A stretch of 60,000 bases of DNA from Polytrichum commune (Eukaryota > Streptophyta > Polytrichopsida > Polytrichales > Polytrichaceae), in NCBI GenBank assembly GCA_950295325.1, contig OX485806.1:1614001-1674000 (forward strand), in the 5' to 3' direction. The stretch's first letter is position 1. Each line of letters opens with the position of its first letter. A model generated the notes under the pieces. It did no database searches, had not been told where the DNA came from, and saw nothing but the letters and a program-made list of their open reading frames with translations. Made by a program: the position numbers and the translations under genes. Below are positions 23,262-32,958 of this stretch, in pieces.

Positions 23262-25158
23262 GTACATTATGTAGGGAATCTAAATAATTTTAGTGCATCA
23301 TTTTATTGCATGTATGTAGAATAATTTTTGGTTAGGAACAAACTGAGGGAAACACTCAGGGAAGACTTAAAATGTGACTTGTATATCATCTAGGTGTCTT
23401 GGATAAAGTTTATTAGGGAAAACACAAGGTTATTTCACTTGATTTTAGATTAGAACTAACAATGGGTTTATGGGTAAGGAATAAAAATTCTAAAAACCTC
23501 TCCATGTCAATACATGCATTGTGATTGTCACTCATCTCATTCTAATTTCCCAGTCAATTGTCTGGTAGTGAGTTCATTTTAATTGGACCAAGTGCAGTGC
23601 ACAAGCATAGGCACAACCATAGTCAATAATCTTGCAGAAGTAACCCATTTTTGTCTCTTTACCGAAGCCAAGGGCACTTCAGTGTAGTCGATGGTCTTTC
23701 ATTCATTAATTCCATTTAATGTAACTTGAAAATGCAGTGCAATCATCCTTTCAGGATTAACAATCTTCTTTTATTAACTTCAATCTTAATTGAGCCGTCC
23801 GACAATAATCTCTAACCTGGTCTTGGCCAAAGTAATCATAATTCCTTCCCTCATGTCAATAAGCCAAAGCCACTTATGCGTGTTGGCATGTTTTCACCCA
23901 ATGCATCAACTTATCTTATTTATTTAGCGTCATAATCCCGCACTCTTAGTTCTTAAAACATCTCACTCACCAATTGATTTTATTTACCATTCTTACAAAT
24001 AATGTGTAAGCAATTCAATTCTTAAAAGGGATAGAGTTCCAAGTTATTCTTAATTTACTTAAGATTTTATTTATCAATCAACATTTACCGTTTTCACAAG
24101 CGGCACGTCCTTTTGTCTTCTCCGCATCTGGTTAACCTTTCACAGTCAATAGTCTCCGTAAATTGAAGGTTCACTTTCCATCAAAGGTAAGAAAGAAACA
24201 ATTTCGCCATTTACACTACAAAAACCATAGTCTTCATCGTTGATCAATTTAATTAGATTATGGTATCGAGTGCTAAGGCTCTCCTTCTCCCATATTACAA
24301 TGACACTATTGTCTTCTCTCAATTTGATTTAAATAAATTAATTATATCAACAATGTCTTATTTTCTGCAGCAATTAGCTTTCGAGGAAATTTGGAAAAGG
24401 TGTGAAGTGTGTGAATGGACAGTCTATAGCATGTTGAATCGGACACTCACTCAAACATGTTTATAGGCTATACTTAATCCCAAATTAGCATTCAATTCAA
24501 CTACGCTATTGAACGTAATCCACATGCGGGGTAATCATCCCTCTCAATTGTTTAAGTGCTCGGAAAGGTTAAAATTCCTCGGTTAATGAGAATCAATCAT
24601 GACAGAATTTCACCCAAGGCTGTAAAAATCAAAAGGTTAATCTACTCCAATCGACAATGTTGTAATCCCTCGTTTAGTTAATCAGCCACTTCTCACGAAA
24701 CGACTAATAACATAACCTCACCCCCTTTAGTCTATGGTCTTTGATTAAATGCTGACATCTCGAGTGAATCAGTCACGTTTACTCGAACACAGTGTAGACT
24801 CAAAAGTCTGAATATGCAAACACATTCCTGCCTTTCGGTAATTACGCCGAGATACATTGATTTGTAGTGTAATTAGACTATGGCCTTAATCTCTTTAATT
24901 CCAACCACATGTGGTTTCCGATTTAGTACATTGTGAGACTGCTCTATTCAAGGACTCGGCTGACAGGACAATTGTCTCGCACTGAAGTTGACTGAGAGAG
25001 CATATTTTACGATATCACTCGCCACAAACTCAGACGATAGACTTGCCCATTAAAATTACCCATATACCGCCACCGAATATTAAGACTGACAAAATACAAA
25101 GTGCCTTCCGGTCAATGCATACAATAAAAACTCAGGACTCGGTGTCTGTTGTTTGATA
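23262..25158. other. Gene-poor AT-rich stretch
   Basis: No frame longer than about 70 codons and no repeated or inverted structure was recognised in these 1.9 kb. Confidence 0.3.
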
Positions 25159-25700
25159 CTCCCTCCGTTTCATATCAAAAGTTACGTTTCACTAAATATG
25201 TGGGATTAAGGTCATTCTTCGCATTTTTAGCACGAAATTGTGTGCATTGTATAGCTCTCACTAAGCACTTTCCGGTGAGCTAGGGGTGTCCAAAAAAAAA
25301 ATCAAATTTTTTTTAACGCCAATTTCATTGGAAGCCCGTCATTTTGGGTGGATGGCACCGAAGCTCATTTGCTAATGAGTAGTGAGGTTGAGACTCGTGC
25401 TCCTTAATCGTGAATACTCGTGAATTTGTTGAAGGCAACACGCCCGTTCATCACCATTGACGAATGATACACATAAAACCGTGTTGATGTTTGGGTTTAG
25501 GTTGAGTTCAAATATCAATTGTTAAATAAGTGTAAATTGTTAGTTGATTGACTTGGTAGTTCATCAGCAACAATATTTACATTGTTTATAGCAACATTCC
25601 AATTCGTTTGACGAAGTTTGAAAGAAATTTCACCAAACGTATCTTTTGTTTCGTAACGCAAATTATGTCCAAACGTAACTTTTGATACAAGTTACAAGTT
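25159..25700. mobile_element. Stowaway-like MITE, degenerate right end
   Basis: The left end CTCCCTCCGTTTCATATCAA is the classic start of plant Stowaway/Tc1-mariner-like MITEs. TATCAAAAGTTACGTTT (25,173-25,189) recurs inverted at 25,671-25,687. The terminal CTCCCTCCG is not preserved at the right end, so the right boundary is approximate and TA target duplications cannot be confirmed. Confidence 0.6.
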
Positions 25701-26261
25701 AATTGACAAATTGATCAAGAATTGACTTAGGGTATGCAAATCACACGTATGGGCCTTCAGATAACTATGATACTCAAAACCAAGTCAACTCTGAGGATCC
25801 ACAATTTCAGCAAAAAGTTATAATATCACAAAAAACTTAGTTTCGGCCCGTGGCCACCTACAACAAAAGACTAGCCTCCTCCCTCCCTCTCCTCAGGGTA
25901 GTTATCTCCTTCTTGCCCCTTGGAAAATTAGGCCATAGTCCTAGCAATAACTACTTTCTGCCATCCGAAGACAATTGCCTATTCATACTAGGTAACTTCA
26001 ACTTTTTTGGTTCAAAGAAGGCACTGTTCTCACTTAAAATCTATTTAGGCTACGGAAAATAAAAAAATTCATACGACATTGTACTTCTTCAATATAGTGA
26101 GACATCATGTAATTATATTCAATACAAAACGGCCAATATCACGTTTTTGTTTTTGTGAAGTGTTGCAAAAAAGTTTGAAAGTTTCAGTGAAGAGTGATTA
26201 TTTTGAAGCCCTTCACATTGAAATGCATGTGCACATTTCGAACTTGAACACTGATCCACAC
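25701..26261. other. Non-genic stretch
   Basis: Frames at 25,850-26,062 and 26,079-26,399 have no recognisable domain, and the second enters the MITE at 26,262. No structure seen apart from AT-rich runs. Confidence 0.25.
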
Positions 26262-26496
26262 CACTGCTCGGGGAGAACCGGCAGTTGGTTGCAAATGAAC
26301 CGGTCGAGTTTGAAAAATAACCGGTTGAAGTTGGAGACTTCTGAAGACTTCCGGATCATTTTAGAAGAATCTAGAGAAGAATATACCTCAAATGAATAAA
26401 GCAAAACCGGAAGATGATTTCAACATGTAAGCGGCTGGATTAAGAATCAGTAGGATCTTGACCGACTATATATGCTCAAAAACTTCCCGGGCACTG
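26262..26496. mobile_element. 235-bp hAT-type MITE with 8-bp duplication
   Basis: The left end CACTGCTCGGGG and the right end (minus strand) CAGTGCCCGGGA form a short terminal inverted repeat. The flanks ATCCACAC (26,254-26,261) and ATCCGCAC (26,497-26,504) are an 8-bp target duplication with one mismatch, the size made by hAT transposases. The interior (AACCGGTT blocks, TTGACCGACTATATATG) defines the family shared with 16,479-16,715 and the fold-back at 15,073. Confidence 0.85.
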
Positions 26497-26504
26497 ATCC
26501 GCAC

Positions 26505-27626
26505 TATAGGTTGATGTTGGGCTTGGTGGGCCCATGTCGGCCCAAAGATAGCCCAATTTCCGAATGCCCGTGGAGGATGGTTGCAAAATGGGGAGTGGGT
26601 TTAGTATTTTAATCCAACGATTCTCTTACAACACTAGATTGCCCTATTTGTGTGGGTTATTATTCCGAGTTACACATTGTCATAGCATTTTACCGACATT
26701 ATCACTTTTCACACGGATAACATAAATAGGTATTATGCACATCTAAGAATATGATGTAACTTAATTGGTAAACAAAAATGTTGATAAAAAGTTATAGCAC
26801 TATGTAACTCCAAATGGTAACTCACATTATAGTAGAGGCATTTATCACTGATCATTTAAGATATTATGCGCCGGACCTGGAGAGGTATAAGGTGGTGCAA
26901 ATATTTCCCGTGTAGGAAAATGAAAATCATGAGGACTGCAATTTTTTTTTGGTAAATTTGTTCTTTAGATTGAAGTCATTATGGATTTTTAAGTTAGAAG
27001 TTGGCCCGAACATATTACCAATGTCTAGTGTCTACCATAATTGCTCATTTTGTGAGGAGCTTCAGCATTGACAACTAGGGACATGTGGCATGGCGCTATT
27101 AGTTATGGTCTAAGCAACATTTAGTTCCAATGTGATACAAATATTAGTATCCTATAGATTACCAATGAGGTTTTGGTCGGAAATAGGTGGTTCGACTCTA
27201 ATAGGACAAGTTAGTGTAGAGTAGAGGCGCCAATTCCCGGTGAGGTGCCCATTAGCAATCTACAGGGTACTGTAATTTTGATCACGTTGGGACTCAATGT
27301 CGATCAAGTTGGGTCTCAATTTCGCTCATGCCAAAACATGTGTCTTGGTTTTGAGTGCTAAACTAAGGAAGAATGAGCAATTATGACAAACTTTGTACAT
27401 TCGGTAATATGTTCAAGCCAATTTTTGGCATTAAAAAATTACAATAATTTTAGTTTAAGGAATGATGTTACCGAAAATTTTGAAATCCTCCCGAACTCTA
27501 TTTTCCTACACGGAAAAAATTGCACCGCCTTCATAATTCTCCAAATTTGTCACATAATCTTGTAAGTGATCGGTTATGGGTGCCTCTACTCTTGTCAATG
27601 GAGAATATGTGGGACATCTATATATC
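26505..27626. other. Non-genic stretch
   Basis: AT-rich with short frames only (27,383-27,565; 27,520-27,702). An inverted pair around TTTCCCGTGTAGGAAAAT (26,906) and ATTTTCCTACACGGAAAA (27,500) suggests the arms of a further old ~600-bp element, which I could not delimit. Confidence 0.3.
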
Positions 27627-27629
27627 TAA

Positions 27630-29225
27630 GGGCCGCTTTACACTAAGGTGGAGAAGTGCACCGGTTGGTCAAGAATTTTCGCCCAAGACATGGTTGTTTT
27701 GAGGCGAGGGATGATATGTCGGAGAAGATGAAAAGACAATAAAATAATGCCTTAAGAAGTCTTGACCGGCCGTAGTGTAACCACCTAGAGGAGAAGTGTA
27801 TTGGACAACTTCACCAAGAGGAGAAGTCCACCGGACTACTTCACAAAACGGTCAAAGCCAGCCATAGTAGAAACCTTACCCCCTAAATGACCATTGTATA
27901 CATATTTTTTTAAAATATTGATAAAATGGCAATGTTTTAGAACTTTTTTCATGACAATAATTTATTTGGAAATGTACATCTTAAATACATCCATTTTCAC
28001 TTGGGAACTTCACTTATTGTTGGGAACTTAATGGTAATTAGGGTTACTAGTGTAGAATGGACATGGTTAGGGTGAGAGTGGCCTCCTGCCTAGTATGTTG
28101 CCTTGTACATGGGTGATATAGTATCACCAGTATCTTGATGCTAAACGTCTTGCATCATTGTTGTCTAGTTTCTTATTAAAACTCTTTATATTTTGGTGTT
28201 GATGAAATCATTAGTTTCCAAAAGTTAGATGGGAATTTAGATAAGATGACAGTTGCTAACTTGGATAGGCAACACCAAAGATCTTTGGACTCCTATTTTA
28301 AGAGTTCGTGAGAATATTTATAATTGTTTGGAGTTATAAGTTATTATTTCATACCATCTATATTGCTTAAACTTGTTGTATATATTTTTAAGCTTATATT
28401 ACTTATGTTTTCATACCTCAATAATATGACAACTTTACGTTTCATATTAATGAGAAGACGAAAACTCGATAATACGACTTTTGTTGTATTTCCCAAAAAT
28501 GTCATACTAAAGAGGGAGAAAAATAATGCAAAGATTTCTCTTGGGCCATCACAGCCCCTTACGTTTCATAACCACATGCAATTAAAGTTTGCTACCTTAT
28601 ATTATATGCCATATATAATTTTAGAATTGATGATATTCTTTCTACATATGCATAACCATTGATAATATCTTTTGTATATATTTTTGAAATTTTTAGGCAT
28701 CTTAATGTTTTGTAGTAATTTTTTCAATTCAATTTTGCATCATTCTAGTTAGAATTTTTTTTTTTAAAAAAAAAAATCATCAAATTTGGCTACCATTTTT
28801 TACTATGTAATAGATACCGTGTATATCTACTCATGAAAAACAATTGATAAAATTTTGACCCATTTTGGTGATGCTATACGTAAAAAGTAGATTTGTTTTA
28901 TTGCACGTGGTGTTCAACTTGACAATAAAGTGCACCCCCCAAGAGATTTCTGTAAGGAAGAAATATTTTATTGAAGTTGGAGTTCTCCAGAGGCCAAGTT
29001 TCTTGTCCGAGGCTTTGAGGTTGCCCAAGAAACTTGACCTCCGGAGAACTCCCCTTGAAAAAAGTGTCGCCACGTTGCCAACCATGTCATATTATTTCAT
29101 CATTTACAAAGTTCTCCACCAAAGGACTCTTGGCCGTAGTGTAAACCACCACCGGACAAGAGTGTCACTCTTGGCCAATCAAATTTCAGAATTCTTGACT
29201 TCTCCACCGTAGTGTAAAGCGGCCC
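27630..29225. mobile_element. 1.6-kb non-autonomous PIF/Harbinger-type element
   Basis: The ends GGGCCGCTTTACACTAAGGT and (minus strand) GGGCCGCTTTACACTACGGT then GGAGAAG are inverted repeats of more than 25 bp. TAA flanks both sides (27,627-27,629 and 29,226-29,228), the typical PIF/Harbinger target duplication. Subterminal copies of the end motif (CGGCCGTAGTGTAA at 27,769 and GGCCGTAGTGTAAACC at 29,131) occur inside. No transposase frame was found; the 112-codon frame at 28,324-28,662 is AT-rich and unremarkable. Confidence 0.9.
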
Positions 29226-29228
29226 TAA

Positions 29229-30670
29229 GTTAGGTGTTGGTGATGAGGTGGGGCCTGCTTTTTGCCACATCACTGGGGGATGAGTGTCGGCTGTAATTGA
29301 GAGTATAGCATTGCTCAACACATGTGAGATCGAGGCTCCTCCATGTTTTAAATTTTCATCGAACAACCCTACACACGATGAAAGTCCGATTTGGGCTTCT
29401 TATAGATACTCATGAGAGCTTATTGTTTTGCAAGATTATCTATTCTTCATGATACTTGGACATGTGAAGTAACTTGCTAGGGGTTTGATAAATATTTTGT
29501 ATCATCTAATATGAAGAACGGATATATAATTAGCATGAACGTACTAAAAGTATATGAACATAAACTATATGGTCTTATTGTGGGCACTTCCCACTCCACA
29601 TAAAAAGTCAATTGCTGCTTTAAACTAAGAAGTGTCTCGTCATGTTAGCAATTGCGAGTCATGAAGATTGTCATTTCAAATTTCACAACCAAATTTGAAA
29701 TGCCATAGTGAAGAATCTCACTCACTTTTACTGATGACATAGGTGTATCCGAATATGTTAAATGTTGCATCTAAGAGAATGTCTATGTGTCAAGCACACA
29801 CTCCATCATGACATATGTCATTTTTGGTATATAATTTGTATACCACTTAAATGTTAGTGTCCCTTAAAGAGGAGTGACTTCATATTAAGGCCCACATACC
29901 ATAACATGTTCCTTCACATGATGTTTGCAAATAGTTTTACAGACCTTAGGGATTAATCCGAGGCTTTGAAAGGCACTTTATTATGTGAAAAGAATGAATG
30001 TGTACATCATAGCTGGTATTAATGAAATTTTGAATCTATTTATGTTCGAGACGGAGCAAGGACCGTGTTCCAAAACTAGAGTGTAATGTTTACTTTGGGA
30101 TGAGACCCTAACTTTTTTTTTATTGCTATTTCTTAACGCTTTGTCTTACTAAACTAGATGTTGCATTTAGTGTCATGTGGTATTTATGTCAATGTGGTGA
30201 CTTTTCTAGTGACACATCTTATAACGTAAGTTTACAAGTATTGTCATGAACACTATATTCGGTATTTGGAGACTTTTTGTTGATTATGAGACTATATAAG
30301 GATGCACCTTTCAAAATTGGACCAGTAATGACGACTAAAAATTCCATATGTATAATGGTATGCTACTATTATTATACATAAAGGCATGGAAGTGAACAAA
30401 AATGTGAGGCATACATGAAAATAGTTGCGTATGAAATCACAACTCGTTATGAATGGAAGGGAAGGTGCGAAGAATGAATGGAAGTTGAATGAATTAATTG
30501 GGATTGAAATACAATTATAATGGAAATACCATCAATGTCTTGAGTAACTTGGAATAGCATAGAAAGTAAGCACTTAAATATGTTCTACACCTAAGCCCAT
30601 TTAGGGAGTCCGTCCCACTAGTACGCTTCTAGACGTCACACTAGTCCGACCCATTATTTTTTTTTGCGGC
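29229..30670. other. Non-genic stretch with a partial CTACACT-family MITE
   Basis: About 30,150-30,250 (TTGCATTTAGTGTCATGTGG, GTGGTGACTTTTCTAGTGAC) is an inverted partial copy of the right end of the CTACACT-family MITEs. The rest is AT-rich and without recognisable genes. Confidence 0.4.
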
Positions 30671-31099
30671 TAAGCCCTTTTTTTTGGCGGCCTCCATGGC
30701 TCTAAAAATCTCAGGCCCACGACTGTATCCTTGTGTGTTGCCTGGACAGGAATATGTGTCGTTCTTGCATGTTTTAGGACGCGCTCCCGAATTGTAAGAG
30801 GTGGTATTATAAGTAGAATGCGAGGGTGTTTGCGAAAGGGAACGTCTTGCGCTTCTCCGGAGGGCCAGACAACGATCGGACTCGGAAGATGCGGCCTTGA
30901 GGGCGTGCCTATCCAAGGAGGACGTGGAGGAGGGCCGGGCACCAAGCGAGCGGGTAACCACCTACGAAACAACGTCATAGGAAGATAAGAATAGGAATGG
31001 AGTGGGGAAAATAATGAGGGCGGTTTGGGATGGGCGCTCGTAAAGAGAACGGCACGCAAACGGAAGACAAGGAAAGCAAAAGCGAGAAAGGGGTTCAGG

Positions 31100-31640
31100 G
31101 TTGAGGAGGGCACCTTGGCTTTGGGGACGTCCATGCGGGGAACGGTGGGAACGAGGGGGGCGTCGACGGGAGCATCCGGAGCCGATGGAACTATTGCAAT
31201 TATGTTGGATGGCGGGGGGGAGTCGAGGCGTGGAGGGCCCACGATCGCGGAGGACGTTGCGGGGGGAGGAACGGAGTCGGCGGGGGAGGTGTGGCAACGG
31301 GGGCCTTCCATGCGGAGACGCCGGCTCGGCCCGCGACGAGCGACGGCGTCGTCCCTCGAGGGCGAGAGGTGTCCCAAACGAACGAGCGTCCGTTTCTCCT
31401 TGGAGAGGGGGGAGGGCGACGGGGCGTAGGCGCGGGCGACAAGTGGTGGGGGCGGGCTGTTGACGACGCCGTCGTCGATGCCGACGTCGCGGGAGTAATC
31501 CACGGCCGAGGCCGCGTCGACCGCCGAGAACTGGTAGAGGGATGGCATTTGGAAGCCCGTGACGTCGCGGGAAGGGGAGGCAGGGGGCGAGAGGAGACGG
31601 GAAGGGCCGTCGACCACAGGGGCGTCGCATATGGGGGCAG
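31100..31640 (-). CDS. Possible proline-rich exon, unknown product
   Basis: All frames are open here because the DNA is GC-rich, but one minus-strand frame has codons consistently ending in C or G and a more protein-like stretch (DVTGFQMPSLYQFSAVDAA, VDYSRDVGIDDGVVNS) followed by proline/serine-rich sequence. A TTGCCCATAG acceptor-like sequence lies near 31,645. It is 3' of the FCP1-like exon on the same strand but separated from it by that exon's stop. It may be an exon of another gene or an alternative exon. No family recognised. Confidence 0.35.
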
Positions 31641-31740
31641 ACTATGGGCAAGAACAACAACAACAACAAAAGACATCCAAAAACGAAGCAAGCATTAGTA
31701 AATGTGAACCACATGATACAAGCAAAGACATGGAGGCATT

Positions 31741-32508
31741 TCAAATCAATTTATTGAGTTTGGCGAGCCTCATGATGCTCTTGAATACATTATCGCGGGG
31801 GCTTAGCGCCGCATTGCCGAAGGGGTTGGACCTAACAAAAAATGGGATGCTACCGGCGTGGAGCACGAGCCTTCTAAGGTAGGGGGCTAGCCTATCGACC
31901 AAAAATGTGTCTTGCCTATCGCCGGTCCAAGTGTCCGGGAAGATGACGTTGCCCGGGGGGTTCAAGACGCTCTTGGTGGGGCTGTCGTCGATGAGGACGG
32001 TGTTCTCTGGAGTCGGCCACCACCCGTGCGGCGTCCCTTGCAGACGGGGGACGCCTCGCCAGAGTCTCGAGCGGAGGACCTTGAGGAACTGTTGTCCTCC
32101 GCCCCGACCGCCAAACTTGGGCACCGGTTGACCTTTCTCGTCGAGCAGCTCGTCGCAGTCCTCTTGGCCGAGGACGAGGCAAGGGCTCGGGAGATCGCGG
32201 AACAAGAAGTGCACGATGGGCTCGGTGTTCTCCATGACCATGGAGCTCCACACAATGACGTGAGCGAACTCGACCACCTCGCGAAGGAAGTCACGCAAGC
32301 CGGGACGGGCGCGGACAGCCTTGCGGTTAATGAGGGTGTCGAGCTCGCCGTCGTAGTCCCTTTCGTCGGGGTGACGGAAGGGACGCGTGGGGACCCTTGG
32401 GATGTGTTGGGTGTGACACAACACCCCGTTGAGGTCAAAAACGATGAAAGGTTTGTTCCGGGTGGGAGGTCCACTGGTAGAGGGGTTGCGACCAATCTCC
32501 GGGGGGTC
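31741..32508 (-). CDS. FCP1-like (NIF-type HAD) phosphatase-domain protein, last exon
   Basis: The exon starts after TCATCACAG at 32,508 and is open for 256 codons to TGA. It shows KPFIVFDLNGVLCHT (HAD motif I region), ARPGLRDFLREVVEFAHVIVWSS (motif II region), and ENTVLIDDSPTKSVLNPPGN with FPDTW (motif III/IV region). This is the FCP1-homology fold of CTD/NIF-type serine phosphatases, which use DxDx(T/V). Here the second Asp, the general acid, is Asn (DLNGV), so activity may be altered or absent. The exon is GC-rich, like the neighbouring DGQH gene, and degenerate palindromes lie upstream at 32,642-32,797. The start exon was not found. It could be cargo of a mobile element or a host gene of a multicopy family. 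Confidence 0.8.
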   Translation of the reverse strand, partial: DPPEIGRNPSTSGPPTRNKPFIVFDLNGVLCHTQHIPRVPTRPFRHPDERDYDGELDTLINRKAVRARPGLRDFLREVVEFAHVIVWSSMVMENTEPIVHFLFRDLPSPCLVLGQEDCDELLDEKGQPVPKFGGRGGGQQFLKVLRSRLWRGVPRLQGTPHGWWPTPENTVLIDDSPTKSVLNPPGNVIFPDTWTGDRQDTFLVDRLAPYLRRLVLHAGSIPFFVRSNPFGNAALSPRDNVFKSIMRLAKLNKLI

Positions 32509-32641
32509 CTGTGATGAACAACGCGACTAGTTTAATTCTATGATCCAATAATGAAATTTTGCGTAGAAAATGAAGACGGTGCATTATGGGGAAAGACGAG
32601 GAAGTGAGGAGAGTGCAAGGAAAATGTGCTCAAGGGCACAC

Positions 32642-32797
32642 TTGCGAACGAGCGTTCGTGAATGAAGGCTGCGGGGGCGGTGCGCATCATTTACGAGCGC
32701 TCGTTCGTGAGCGCGGCTACACGTACATTTACGAGCGGTCGTTCGCGAATGAGGTGGACAGTGGGTCGCAGCCTTTCACGAACGAGCGTTCGCGAAT
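32642..32797. repeat. Four degenerate 22-bp palindromes
   Basis: Four copies at 32,642, 32,690, 32,728 and 32,774 carry substitutions in one half-site (for example ACGAGCG for ACGAACG, or GCGAATG ends). Each is spaced about 40-48 bp from the next, similar to the 48-49-bp array at 37.98-38.15 kb. The last is followed by GAGGTGGGTATGCAAG, close to the GGAGGTGGGTATGCAG spacer of that array. Confidence 0.8.
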
Positions 32798-32958
32798 GAG
32801 GTGGGTATGCAAGAATCAACATAATCTCATCAACATATACAACATACGAGAAGGGGTCGAGGGCAGAGAATTTGAAGCAACGCGATGCAGATAACATAGG
32901 CTCATATATTAATCCGTTGAATATTTACATTTCTCACGTGATAGTCTATCACATTTTC

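Noticed and set aside
26262-26496. CACTA assignment from the CACTG start
   Set aside because: The other end reads CAGTGCCCGGG and the flanks form an 8-bp duplication, which fits hAT better than the 3-bp CACTA pattern.
30962-31744. Long open frames on both strands at 31.0-31.7 kb
   Set aside because: GC-rich DNA leaves all frames open. Only one minus-strand frame has codon bias consistent with coding, so the others are shadows.
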